Origin: Roseburia intestinalis L1-82
GTDB taxonomy: Bacteria > Bacillota > Clostridia > Lachnospirales > Lachnospiraceae
DNA length: 64,000 nt
NCBI RefSeq assembly: GCF_900537995.1
Contig: NZ_LR027880.1
Coordinates: forward strand, 3,947,501-4,011,500
Direction of reading: 5' to 3'
The notes beneath the pieces were generated by a model. That model worked only from the letters and a program-made list of their open reading frames with translations, was not told the origin of the DNA and did no database searches. Both the position numbers and the translations under genes were made by a program. Of this stretch, positions 26,114-35,371 are shown piece by piece (position 1 is the stretch's first letter; each line of letters starts with the position of its first letter).

Positions 26114-27103
26114 GAGTAACAGCCGCTTTTCAAATGATTTGTTCAGACAGAATTCCGTTCCAAACCCCTCCTTAAACCTCGACAATCCAAAGTTTAAGTA
26201 TCTACCCTGATTCTCGGTACAGATTCCAAAGGTAAACAGTTCAAGCTGTTTTTCGACCGCGCATTCTATCAGATGGTAAATAAGGAAATCCATCGGAAAA
26301 AGCTTCTGATACTGTTCATCTGAAGACAGATACTGTGTGTGCATAATTCTGCCATCAAAAAGGAATACCATGCTTCCGGCAATCATTTTCTTCTCCAGAA
26401 AAACGCCATAGAACTCTATTTCCTGTACAAATCTGTTATATTTTAAGTCAATCAAATCCTCATAGGAATGTACACTTTTTAACCCAAGTTTTTTCAGGTT
26501 TATTTGCAGGACATCATAAAATTGCATAACTTGCTCTTTTGTTTCAAGTTTTTCAAATGTAAGATTGTTTTTTAATGCGTATCTGTAATCACGCCTTTTT
26601 CCCGCTGAAAACTGCGAAAGAATATTTTCCCGATAGCGGTTAAGGTGCATATAATAATTCAACTCGGTATATTGTTCATACCCCTTCTGATACAAGAAAT
26701 AATCCAACAAATCCGTATTTTCCCGTTCAAAAACCGCCGGCGTCATTTTCAGATAAATCTTATCGAATTGCTGCTCCCGCAAATAGTCTTCCATACAGTC
26801 CATAAGTTCGTTGATACTTGTAGCATTATATATCTGCTTTCCGATTACAATCCCACCAAACGTTGTTCCCTTATGTGAGAAAAACACTTTTTCCCCCTCT
26901 TCTATCCATTCGCACCCTAAAACGCAGGCAGTCAACGTATTTCCCTTATAAATCATCAGAGAACAATCTTTAAATCTATCCTTTGGATGATAATTAATAA
27001 ATTTTCTTGTCTGCAGAAATGTTCCATTCATGCTTTTCTGTTTTACAAAAGAATCCCAGTTTTCTTCCTGTTCTTCTGTATAACATTTTATTGAAAATTC
27101 CAT
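26108..27103 (-). CDS. FemAB/GNAT-like acyltransferase
   Basis: A 331-residue protein with the double-GNAT look of FemAB or BioF2-like acetyltransferases. The N-terminal part has W-D-S-F-V-K-Q and T-F-L-Q-T-R-K-F. The central R-R-D-Y-R-Y-A-L-K-N-N and the C-terminal Y-G-V-F-L-E-K-K-M-I-A-G-S-M-V-F and P-M-D-F-L-I-Y segments are family-typical. It is the last gene of the long operon starting at pseF. A plausible role is acylating an amino sugar such as the FdtB product or attaching an amino acid; neither can be decided from sequence. Confidence 0.7.
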   Translation of the reverse strand: MEFSIKCYTEEQEENWDSFVKQKSMNGTFLQTRKFINYHPKDRFKDCSLMIYKGNTLTACVLGCEWIEEGEKVFFSHKGTTFGGIVIGKQIYNATSINELMDCMEDYLREQQFDKIYLKMTPAVFERENTDLLDYFLYQKGYEQYTELNYYMHLNRYRENILSQFSAGKRRDYRYALKNNLTFEKLETKEQVMQFYDVLQINLKKLGLKSVHSYEDLIDLKYNRFVQEIEFYGVFLEKKMIAGSMVFLFDGRIMHTQYLSSDEQYQKLFPMDFLIYHLIECAVEKQLELFTFGICTENQGRYLNFGLSRFKEGFGTEFCLNKSFEKRLLLS

Positions 27104-27114
27104 AACGCCCCCTT

Positions 27115-28938
27115 TTATGCGTCCACGTTCCTACAACTTACACATTCTTTCAGTGCGTTTATGAATCGTCTGTTCTCCTGTTCATTTCTTACTGTAACCT
27201 GAATGTATTGTTTTCCGTTTTGTATTGCTCCAGTCAAATCTCTGATTAAAATGTTCTTTTTTAAGAGTTTTCCCGCAAGTATCTCGCTTTTTTCTCCATT
27301 TTTTAATTCGCACATAAAGTAATTTGCACACGAAGCATAAGCCTTTAATTCCGGGATTGTGCAAAGACTCTCATAAAGATTCTCGCGTGCTTCCTTTACC
27401 TGAATCAGCGCTCTTGCGTAATCTGCTTTATACTTATCAAGTATCTGTAGGAAAAATTCAGCAACAGCATTTATGTTCCAGGCTGTCTTTTCGTCTTTTA
27501 ACGCATCTATTACTGCCTGGTTTCCACCTGCTAAAATACCAATCTGCAAACCTGGAACACCGTAACTCTTTGACAGACTTTTTATCACATACAACTCCGG
27601 ATTTTTCATTAGCATCTCCTGATGCAGCACCGACATTTTTTCCTTATCTGCAAAATCCATAAGACTCTCATCCACAATGAGTCTGATATTTCTTTTTCCG
27701 CACCAGTCAAGAATCTTTTCTACATCTGCAATCTTTATTCCCTGTCCTGTCAGATTATCAGGATTACTGATCACAATACTGCCGACCTCTTTATCCGCAA
27801 AAAAATGCATCCACTTTTCAATATCCGGCTGGAAATCCTCCTCCACCGGATTATATTGTACCCATTCTTTCTTGCAGCACATCAATGATTCTTCCCATGC
27901 TGTTCCGACAAATCCAACCTTGCCGTCCGTCTTTTTTAGTAACGACCCAAGCAGTTCTGTCGCCCCATTTCCAATCATGACATTCTCCTGCCGGATTTCA
28001 AACGACTTCTCTGCCAGTAAATTGTTTGCTTTATTTCCGGATGGATATTGTCTCATTAACACTCCAAGATTTGATGTTATCTCATCTATCATCCTCTCAT
28101 TTGGAAAATAGGCATTGACCGGATTACTGTAATCGAGAAGGTGTGGAAATCTCCAGTAACCACCTTTACATTTCTTCATCTTCCTGTACCTTGCCACATC
28201 ATCTTCCATAAACAACGTTTCCGCATTATCAAGGTCCTGAATATCATCAATTTCGTACCATAACTGTCCGCTCAACCGCTCCGCTTTTATCGTCCTGCGG
28301 TTCAATCGTAAAATCAGATTTATTACCGTCTCATAGTATTCATTATCCCCCATTGCTTTAGTGTATGCCTCTAAAAACGGCACATAGACCTGACTTGAAA
28401 ACTCTGCTCCGAATTTGTAGATATTAACTGTCTTGTAGTAGTGCTCTTTGTCTGAAAATTTCAATAATTTTCCCGGAATGAAGTCCGTCATGTTGTCCAT
28501 TTCATCTACTACAATACAGCTTCCGTCCATCCAGCTCTCAAATTTATCCACAAGTGCTAACGTATCTCTTTCATCATTTAACAGCAAATCTATCAGACAT
28601 TCTTCAAAAATCAAATCCGACTCTAAAAGTAGAGTGTCCTCCGACACCAGATAATCTTTTGCCATAGAAAGTGAAAAAATATTATTCGTTTTATCATAAA
28701 CGTCATTTATTATGAATTGAATTGGTGTATGTATGTCAAGCGTTTTAACAAACGACATCAGATTTTCGCGCTGATATCCCGCCACGATAATAATCCGGCT
28801 TAACCCTTTTTTATCAAGAATCTTGAGTGCACGCTCAATCAGACTTACGCCCCCTACCTTTACCATACATTTTGTATTTTCTCTGGTCAGTTCTCCCAGA
28901 CGCTTTCCCATACCCGCTGCTAAAATAATCGCCTGCAT
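27115..28938 (-). CDS. Bifunctional nucleotidyltransferase - PLP enzyme (aminotransferase/decarboxylase-like)
   Basis: A 607-residue two-domain fusion. Residues 1-235 are a LicC/PntC-like nucleotidyltransferase: L-A-A-G-M-G-K-R-L-G with a conserved N-T-K-C-M-V-K, L-L-L-E-S-D-L-I, then Y-E-I-D-D-I-Q-D-L. Residues about 265-600 are a class I/II PLP enzyme close to HisC/CobD: N-P-D-N-L-T-G (about 392-398), D-E-S-L-M-D-F, and the PLP lysine in S-L-S-K-S-Y-G (about residue 457). The pair suggests making and activating an amino-alcohol phosphate or aminophosphonate as a CDP derivative. Donor and product are inference. Confidence 0.8.
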   Translation of the reverse strand: MQAIILAAGMGKRLGELTRENTKCMVKVGGVSLIERALKILDKKGLSRIIIVAGYQRENLMSFVKTLDIHTPIQFIINDVYDKTNNIFSLSMAKDYLVSEDTLLLESDLIFEECLIDLLLNDERDTLALVDKFESWMDGSCIVVDEMDNMTDFIPGKLLKFSDKEHYYKTVNIYKFGAEFSSQVYVPFLEAYTKAMGDNEYYETVINLILRLNRRTIKAERLSGQLWYEIDDIQDLDNAETLFMEDDVARYRKMKKCKGGYWRFPHLLDYSNPVNAYFPNERMIDEITSNLGVLMRQYPSGNKANNLLAEKSFEIRQENVMIGNGATELLGSLLKKTDGKVGFVGTAWEESLMCCKKEWVQYNPVEEDFQPDIEKWMHFFADKEVGSIVISNPDNLTGQGIKIADVEKILDWCGKRNIRLIVDESLMDFADKEKMSVLHQEMLMKNPELYVIKSLSKSYGVPGLQIGILAGGNQAVIDALKDEKTAWNINAVAEFFLQILDKYKADYARALIQVKEARENLYESLCTIPELKAYASCANYFMCELKNGEKSEILAGKLLKKNILIRDLTGAIQNGKQYIQVTVRNEQENRRFINALKECVSCRNVDA

Positions 28939-28955
28939 AAGTCACCTCCGTACTT

Positions 28956-29693
28956 TTATCTCTTAAGAATGAAATAATATTGCGATGTCTCTTTCCTATT
29001 GTTTAATTCTGGCTCTTCAAACAGATAACCTTCCTGTTCCACTGAAAATCCATTTTCAAACAGTGTATCTTCAAAAATCTCCAGCAATTCATCACGCGTT
29101 CTGTAAATGGCATTATAGTCATCCCTTAATTCCTCAGAATAAAAATCTTTTAATGTCAATCTGTCCACAATTCCAATCGGTTCCCGGATACAAATGGTTG
29201 TATTTTCCTCGCAGACATTACAAAGCTTCTTAAGCACATTTCTGATGTCGGAATCATTAATATACATAATAAGACCTACAATAATAATTTTATTAAATTT
29301 TTCCTTTTGATGTTTCTTTAGAACCTGATCAACCTCCCATGCAGACCCCTCATAAAAAGAAAAGTTTTCTTTTTTATTACGCTCTCTTGCAATTCTCACA
29401 AATTCACTACTATAATCGATACCACAGTATTCTTCGATATCCTCTGTAATCGCATCCGCCCATCTGCCGATTCCACAGGCAAAATCTAAAACTCTCGAAT
29501 GTGAATCCAGCTGCAACAGTGGCTTTAATATTTGAACCTCATACTTGTTTCTCTCACGCACCAGTTCTGGATGATTATCCTGATACATCGTCAGCGAATA
29601 AGGATTTTTTTCATTATACTTTCCACCTCTTCTAGAAAAAAAATCTTTTGTTTTCTTATCATCAATTTCTACTTTATCTGCAATTACCCTCAT
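28956..29693 (-). CDS. SAM-dependent methyltransferase
   Basis: Class I methyltransferase of 245 residues. SAM-binding motif I reads V-L-D-F-A-C-G-I-G-R-W (about residues 68-78), followed by Y-C-G-I-D-Y-S at the acidic ribose-binding position, and I-I-I-V-G-L-I-M-Y (motif IV region). C-terminal strands end Y-Y-F-I-L-K-R. It is an operon member between the nucleotidyltransferase fusion and a second methyltransferase. It resembles the broken methyltransferase at 33.05-33.90 kb and might methylate the 3-amino sugar of the FdtA/FdtB pathway. GGAGGT precedes the ATG. Confidence 0.83.
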   Translation of the reverse strand: MRVIADKVEIDDKKTKDFFSRRGGKYNEKNPYSLTMYQDNHPELVRERNKYEVQILKPLLQLDSHSRVLDFACGIGRWADAITEDIEEYCGIDYSSEFVRIARERNKKENFSFYEGSAWEVDQVLKKHQKEKFNKIIIVGLIMYINDSDIRNVLKKLCNVCEENTTICIREPIGIVDRLTLKDFYSEELRDDYNAIYRTRDELLEIFEDTLFENGFSVEQEGYLFEEPELNNRKETSQYYFILKR

Positions 29694-29712
29694 TGTATGA
29701 CCTCCACGTACA

Positions 29713-30447
29713 TTATTTCATCCGATAATTTATATATATTTCAGAACCATATTCAGGAAAATACTTCACCATTTTATCTAGTCCATCTATCAACGTTTCC
29801 GTAAGAATTCCCTGTTCAATGCACTGCATCATCTGTTTGTGTGAAAATGGTTTCAAAAAATAACTCCCCATATCAAGTATTTCTATAGCTCCTTCTTCCG
29901 CAGATTCCAGAATTGTCTGCTGGAATTTCTTGTTGCGCTCAGATGCTTCACATGGATTCTTGATCAAACCCATTTCTACCGCCCAAAGTCTATGGACAGA
30001 ATCTGCATTAGCTACATTTACATGAATAACCGTATGACAATTTTTACATAATCTCTTTATCGATTTAAGAAAATCTACCGGCTCCTCGATTTCATTCAGC
30101 AAACCGCTAACAATAATAAAATCAAATGTCTGATGTTCCAGCATCTTTACTGCCTTCTCAAGAGTACTGCAAATGACAGTAACTCTCCCATCTTTATCAA
30201 GCTCATTTTTTGCCTTTTCTGCAAATTTAGGACTCGGTTCCACAACCACAGCCTTTTTAAATTCTGTTATATAATTTACATACGAATCCAATCCACAGCC
30301 GACTTCCAAAATCGTGTCATGTTGATAGCGTTTTAGTTCTTCCAACACCTTTTTCCTGCGGTAAACCACCTGATACTCCGTTTCAAACCGATTTGCCGGA
30401 TCATCCATGCAGTCATAGTCACTTGTATATTTTTGTATATCCCTCAT
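29713..30447 (-). CDS. SAM-dependent methyltransferase
   Basis: Class I methyltransferase of 244 residues, start at the ATG 30445-30447 with GGAAG ahead. Motif I reads I-L-E-V-G-C-G-L-D-S-Y (about residues 46-56), the acidic residue follows in V-V-V-E-P-S-P, and motif IV is F-D-F-I-I-V-S-G-L-L-N. It differs from its neighbour, so the two likely act at different steps. It sits between a GT2 gene and the other methyltransferase in the pseF operon. Substrate unknown; sugar N- or O-methylation is the likely role. Confidence 0.82.
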   Translation of the reverse strand: MRDIQKYTSDYDCMDDPANRFETEYQVVYRRKKVLEELKRYQHDTILEVGCGLDSYVNYITEFKKAVVVEPSPKFAEKAKNELDKDGRVTVICSTLEKAVKMLEHQTFDFIIVSGLLNEIEEPVDFLKSIKRLCKNCHTVIHVNVANADSVHRLWAVEMGLIKNPCEASERNKKFQQTILESAEEGAIEILDMGSYFLKPFSHKQMMQCIEQGILTETLIDGLDKMVKYFPEYGSEIYINYRMK

Positions 30448-30463
30448 CAAACTTACTTCCTTG

Positions 30464-31507
30464 TTACTTCTGATTGTTGTAATAAGTTTCTCTCCATTTT
30501 ACAGCCAGTTCCCTGTACGTCATCATATCATGAACACTGCCCTTTTCCCCTTCATATTTCCAGAAATCCTCTCTTGAAAATCCATATTTTTGTTCAAGAA
30601 CATCCAATATGCCGTCTTCCCTGATACATTCATGGTAAAACAAAATTGCCGCATCCTGAAAAACCGATGAGTTAAAGCATGCCAATATTAAAAATTTTTT
30701 GCATACGATATCCTCATTTTCCAGTGACATATCCCCTTCCAATTCTCTTGAAAAGGAACGATTAAAAAAATCTCCATCTGTATTCCTGAAAACATCAAAA
30801 AGAATATAAGACATTTCTGTATCCAGCCGTACCATATTATCCACTGTGGCTGCACTAATATTCCCAACTTTATCCTGAGGATGCCACATATAATATGTCA
30901 GTTTTTCCGGCATAACATAAATAGTTTCATTGGGCAGCATCCTAAGCCACAATTCCAGATCCTGTAACTGTCTGTATTGAAATCGATAGCCACCATATTT
31001 CTGAAACACTTCTGTCCGGAACATGACGGACGGATTGTTAAATTTATTGCCCTCAACAATCAGTTCACGAAACCATTCATGCATTTCCCTGTTCTGAACA
31101 TTAAATATCTTTTCCAGCCGCTCTTTCTCATTTAAATCCGGAGTTAAAACTTCACACCATGAAAACACCGCTCCAATACTTCCATGACTTTCAAGAAAAT
31201 CAACCTGTTTTTTTATTTTATCCAACGTCCATCGATCATCTGAAGCAAGTTCTGCTACATACTTTCCCTGTATTTCTTTTTCCGCTATTTCATACAGGCG
31301 AAATGCCGTATTCTTTTCTGTTGTTAAAGCAGTCACTCTCTCATCTTCACAGGATTGAAGAATTTCCAATGTATCATCTTGCGAGCCATCATCCACCACA
31401 ATAACCTGTAAATTTTTATAAGATTGATTTAAAACACTGTTCAGACATTCTGAAATATACGCTCCCTGATTATAGCTGCTTATCAATACTGTTACTAATG
31501 GTTCCAT
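30464..31507 (-). CDS. Family 2 glycosyltransferase
   Basis: A 347-residue GT-A enzyme. Motifs: V-T-V-L-I-S-S-Y-N-Q-G (about residues 5-15), V-V-D-D-G-S-Q-D-D-T, L-A-S-D-D-R-W (DxD equivalent) and a later Q-D-L-E-L-W-L-R catalytic-base region. The C-terminus is helical. GGAGGAAG precedes the ATG, 11 bases after the FdtB stop. The position next to FdtA/FdtB makes it a candidate transferase for that deoxyamino sugar. Confidence 0.87.
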   Translation of the reverse strand: MEPLVTVLISSYNQGAYISECLNSVLNQSYKNLQVIVVDDGSQDDTLEILQSCEDERVTALTTEKNTAFRLYEIAEKEIQGKYVAELASDDRWTLDKIKKQVDFLESHGSIGAVFSWCEVLTPDLNEKERLEKIFNVQNREMHEWFRELIVEGNKFNNPSVMFRTEVFQKYGGYRFQYRQLQDLELWLRMLPNETIYVMPEKLTYYMWHPQDKVGNISAATVDNMVRLDTEMSYILFDVFRNTDGDFFNRSFSRELEGDMSLENEDIVCKKFLILACFNSSVFQDAAILFYHECIREDGILDVLEQKYGFSREDFWKYEGEKGSVHDMMTYRELAVKWRETYYNNQK

Positions 31508-31518
31508 ACTTCCTCCGT

Positions 31519-32616
31519 TTATCTCCAGCGGTTCAATGTGTCAATTACATACTTAATCTGTTCTCCGGTCATTCCATAATACATCGGTATACTAAGCTCT
31601 GTTGCTGCAATCTCTTCCGCAAGCGGATAACTTCCCTCCAGCAGTCCAAGATTCTCGTATGCCTTCTGTCTGTGTATCGCAGTTGGATAATGAATGGTTG
31701 TCCCAATCCCATTCTCGTTCAGATATGTTTCCAGCCTGTCCCGCTCCTTTGTACGAACCGCAAAAATATGCCATACGTGGGAATTGTACGGCATTTCGAC
31801 TGGCAGAATCAGCTTTTCATTTTTTATTTCCGTTAAATATTTCTGTGCAGTCTTCCGGCGGTTTTCATTCCATCGATCCAGATTTTTTAATTTTATAGAA
31901 AGTACTGCAGCCTGTATCTCATCCAGTCGAGAATTATTTCCCTGATAGATATGATGATACTTATAGTCCGATCCATAATTTGCCAGTGCACGTACTTTAT
32001 CCGCAAGCTCTTTGTCAGATGTCACAACAGCACCACCATCCCCAAATGCACCAAGATTTTTCCCCGGATAGAAACTAAAACCTGCAGCATCCGCAAGATT
32101 TCCAATTCTTTTATTTTTATATAGGGCACCATGTGCCTGCGCTGCGTCCTCAATCACCTTCAGCCCATGCTTTTTTGCGATTGCATTAATTGCATCCATA
32201 TCGGCTGCCTGCCCATATAACTGCACAGCAATGATTGCCTTTGTATATGGTGTAACTGCCTTTTCTATCCGTGCCGGATTTAACGTATAACTTTCCATAT
32301 CCGGTTCCACAAAAACAGGAACTGCCCCAGCATATGTCACTGCAAGCGCTGTTGCAATAAACGTGTGTGATGGTACAATTACCTCATCACCTGCACCAAT
32401 TCCATATGCCTTTAATATCAGAAAAAGAGCATCTAGCCCATTTCCACAGCCAATACAATATTTTGCTCCACAATATGCCGCAAATTCCTGTTCGAATTGT
32501 GTTACCCGTTCGCCACGAATAAACCAGCCCGCTTCATATACCGAGAGAAGTGCATTTTTCAGTTCTGCATCCACTTCCCGGTGCATCGGTTCAAATGATA
32601 CAAATGGAATTTTCAT
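31519..32616 (-). CDS. fdtB: dTDP-3-amino-3,6-dideoxyhexose transaminase (FdtB/QdtB-like)
   Basis: DegT/DnrJ/EryC1 aminotransferase that should aminate the 3-keto sugar made by the adjacent FdtA. The 365-residue protein starts [10 protein letters not shown], has [17 protein letters not shown] with the PLP-pairing Asp, and [15 protein letters not shown] with the PLP lysine near residue 185. This SFYPGK form is typical of FdtB/QdtB/DesV-type 3-aminotransferases. The fdtA stop and this start overlap in spacing by a few bases, indicating one transcript. Confidence 0.82.
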   Translation of the reverse strand: MKIPFVSFEPMHREVDAELKNALLSVYEAGWFIRGERVTQFEQEFAAYCGAKYCIGCGNGLDALFLILKAYGIGAGDEVIVPSHTFIATALAVTYAGAVPVFVEPDMESYTLNPARIEKAVTPYTKAIIAVQLYGQAADMDAINAIAKKHGLKVIEDAAQAHGALYKNKRIGNLADAAGFSFYPGKNLGAFGDGGAVVTSDKELADKVRALANYGSDYKYHHIYQGNNSRLDEIQAAVLSIKLKNLDRWNENRRKTAQKYLTEIKNEKLILPVEMPYNSHVWHIFAVRTKERDRLETYLNENGIGTTIHYPTAIHRQKAYENLGLLEGSYPLAEEIAATELSIPMYYGMTGEQIKYVIDTLNRWR

Positions 32617-32617
32617 C

Positions 32618-33022
32618 TTATTTCTCTACCCCGACCATCCGCAGGAATTCATTGTAATCCCTGATATAGTCTTCTTCCTTATAGTATTCTGATGCCAGCA
32701 CCATCAGGACTGCATCCTCAGAAAAGTCATACATTTCACGCCACATGTTATTTGCAATATACAAACCTTCATATGGTTTTTCCAGCGAGACAATCTTCTT
32801 TTCCGTTCCGTTATCCAACAGTACCTTACAGGATCCATGAATACAGATTAAAATTTGTTCCAGCGACTTATGTGCATGAAACCCTCTATGTACATTTTTT
32901 TTCGTATCATACATATAGTAAACACGTTTAATTTCAAACGGAATATCTTTATATTCTTCCAGTGCGACCAGCATTCCCCTGTCATCACCATGCTGCTGAA
33001 ACGCATATTTTATTACCTGCAT
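32618..33022 (-). CDS. fdtA: dTDP-4-oxo-6-deoxyglucose 3,4-ketoisomerase (FdtA/QdtA-like)
   Basis: Small cupin isomerase of 134 residues, the usual length. It converts dTDP-4-keto-6-deoxyglucose to the 3-keto isomer. Signature: D-D-R-G (about residues 13-16), the double-histidine metal- or substrate-facing R-G-F-H-A-H-K, then [12 protein letters not shown]. Whether the product is the galacto (Fuc3N) or gluco (Qui3N) form cannot be read from the sequence. The RmlA/RmlB enzymes it needs are not in this window. Confidence 0.87.
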   Translation of the reverse strand: MQVIKYAFQQHGDDRGMLVALEEYKDIPFEIKRVYYMYDTKKNVHRGFHAHKSLEQILICIHGSCKVLLDNGTEKKIVSLEKPYEGLYIANNMWREMYDFSEDAVLMVLASEYYKEEDYIRDYNEFLRMVGVEK

Positions 33023-33052
33023 AAAATTTCCTACCTTCTTGTGACATCTTAA

Positions 33053-33904
33053 TCATACTTTCTTTAATATTGCACCATAATTTACATATTCAATTCCATC
33101 CGTAACTTCTTCTTTTAATGCAATTTCTGATTCGATTTCAAAACCGCATCTTACAAATAACTCTCTGTAGCACTCCACATTTCTGTAAACTGCCTGATAT
33201 CCACTGATAAAATTATATAAAAAAATCTCTCTGTATTCAGTTTTAGTAAGACTATCTCTAACAATTAATCTTGCCCCTGGTTTTAAAACTTCATATACAT
33301 TCCGTATAATATGTTCCGCCTCTTCCTCATTATTTATACAAGTCAGCAATCCTAACATCATGAAATTATCATATTGCCGATCAAATTTTAATGTTATAGC
33401 ATCTGCCTGCACAAATTCTATATTATTAATATTCAACTTTTCAGCTTTATCTTTTGCAAAATCTATCATACTCTTTGAATAATCAAATGCATATACTTGT
33501 TTTGCTTTCTTTGCTATCAGGAAACTCCATTACCCACTTGCACAGGCCAGATCTCCTACAATCTGTGTTTCATCGATATAAGGTAAATACATCTCCTCTA
33601 ACCATTTCTTTATTTGTTCATCAAGGAAACCATTTACACCATTCTTTACAGTCCAATTCTTTTGTTTTGTCCACCACGCAGTCATACTGTCATTCTGATA
33701 TCTTGTTTTTACCTTCTTAATCAATTCTTCTGAGTCCGTCAAAAATCCTCCATCTTCAGAAATAATTCCACCCTTCTCCATAAAATCCAAATACCATAGA
33801 TCTTTATAGATCTGGCAATCTTTTTTTGCATCACCACTTAGTGTATTCTGTAATTCCTGCCTTACTATCCTGTAAGCTTCTAATTGTTCCATCGTCTTTT
33901 TCAT
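33053..33904 (-). pseudogene. SAM-dependent methyltransferase with one internal stop codon
   Basis: A single frame reads as a complete class I methyltransferase of about 283 codons, except for a TAA at 33530-33532, codon 125. The stop falls inside motif I: G-D-L-A-C-A-S-G, stop, W-S-F-L-I-A. Related enzymes usually carry Gln there, so one C-to-T change (CAA to TAA) explains it. Downstream the frame continues with Y-A-F-D-Y-S, M-L-G-L-L-T-C-I and a normal end. Nothing else is damaged, so the loss is recent or the codon is read through. The start is the ATG at 33902-33904. Confidence 0.85.
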
Positions 33905-33908
33905 TCTG

Positions 33909-35336
33909 TCATTTTTCCTTTTTGCCAAACGTGTTCTCTATTTCACAATATATACTTTGTGCTGCATTTGCGTTTTTATAATTCATATTTTTATAATCAA
34001 GATTTTCAAGAAAAAATTTTTTTCTCTTCTCGAACTGTTCGTCGTTTTCATTCAAAACTACTTTTTGAAGGAATTCGTCTATTGCCGCAAAATTATTTCC
34101 CTCTGCCTGATATAACTGTTCCACTACCAGTTTCCCGAACTCATTAAAGCGCTGTTCTTTTCTCTTCAAAAATAACATCGGGTGACTCGTATACATGTAC
34201 TCAGCTAAAAAAGATATGCTATCCAAGATCATTGCATCTGACTTACACATCAAATCCTGATACATTCCATCATTCACATAAGCTGCATTCTCCAAATCTT
34301 CCCATTGTTTTATATAATCTTCCCATTCGCTATCATCCTTGAATATTCCAGCCAACACCGCTTTCGTCCTCAACGTCGGATGTGGTTTAAACACCCACAC
34401 TATATCTTTTTGATATTTACGTGCAAAATCCAACATCTTTTTCCCATTCTGTGCAAAAGTCGAAAAGCACACAGGTTCTTTGTCTTTATCAAGTGTATGA
34501 TGTGGTGCATAAATCACACATTTTGCATTTGGATTTCCAATCTTTTCTTTCAATTCGTCCCAAATTGTACAATTTTCACGCTCTCCATAAAAACTATCCA
34601 TTTTGGGATATCCAAGATAAACGGTATTTCTGTTTCCTACAAAAGAATACCTGCCTGCCAATTCTACTGCAATTTTATTTTCTTCAAAAATTTTCCACGC
34701 AATATTATGTATCAACTGGTTATACTGTGCTTCGATAAACCTTCCGTCTTCACTCCCTGCTATCATAAAACCATATGGAATATACGCATGAATCGTATCC
34801 AGTGAATAATATAACAAATGAAAATGTTCTTTAAAACCGTCTGCCCAAGGTGTCAGCCAAATGCACAGCTGCGGTTTCATCCCTATCTCATCCCATGTGT
34901 ATAAATGCTCTGTCTCCACATCAAAGGTCTGTTTTACCCGCAATCCACGTTTTTGAAAGAAACTTACGGTCTCACAATAATCCCTTTTTAAAGGGTTCCC
35001 CATGCCATTTAAATATGTTGCCATCACAAAAATATACGGTTCAAACTTTTCTGATTTTTCTAACAGCCAGTATAGTTCATCTCCGATCCAGTCCTGAGAC
35101 GATGACGTAATAAAACCAACAATTATTTTTTCCTGTTTTCGAAGTCTTTCAATATTCATCTGTTCCAGATAGGATTTAATTTCCCAAAAGGTTTCTCTGC
35201 CATGTTCCATATATTTTGTCATGTTCATGACCGCATCCAGATGCCAATATCGAAATTTTGCTATCGTCGTCTCGTTTATAAATCCGTTTTCAATAGATTC
35301 CAATAATTGTCTGGCCAACTGTTCTGAAATTTCCAT
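33909..35336 (-). CDS. CDP-glycerol glycerophosphotransferase-like protein
   Basis: A 475-residue protein resembling TagB/TagF-type CDP-glycerol:glycerophosphotransferases (PF04464), GT-B-like peripheral membrane enzymes that move phospho-alcohols from CDP donors. The C-terminal half has the family motifs Y-A-P-H-H-T-L (near residue 275), V-F-K-P-H-P-T-L (near 310), and D-S-I-S-F-L-A-E-Y-M-Y (near 365). No membrane segment is seen. It is in one operon with the nucleotidyltransferase/PLP fusion at 27.1-28.9 kb, which could make its CDP donor. Its stop overlaps the region of the next start. Confidence 0.8.
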   Translation of the reverse strand: MEISEQLARQLLESIENGFINETTIAKFRYWHLDAVMNMTKYMEHGRETFWEIKSYLEQMNIERLRKQEKIIVGFITSSSQDWIGDELYWLLEKSEKFEPYIFVMATYLNGMGNPLKRDYCETVSFFQKRGLRVKQTFDVETEHLYTWDEIGMKPQLCIWLTPWADGFKEHFHLLYYSLDTIHAYIPYGFMIAGSEDGRFIEAQYNQLIHNIAWKIFEENKIAVELAGRYSFVGNRNTVYLGYPKMDSFYGERENCTIWDELKEKIGNPNAKCVIYAPHHTLDKDKEPVCFSTFAQNGKKMLDFARKYQKDIVWVFKPHPTLRTKAVLAGIFKDDSEWEDYIKQWEDLENAAYVNDGMYQDLMCKSDAMILDSISFLAEYMYTSHPMLFLKRKEQRFNEFGKLVVEQLYQAEGNNFAAIDEFLQKVVLNENDEQFEKRKKFFLENLDYKNMNYKNANAAQSIYCEIENTFGKKEK

Positions 35337-35371
35337 TCTTTTCCTCTTTTTAAAATCTGTTTCATAAAATT

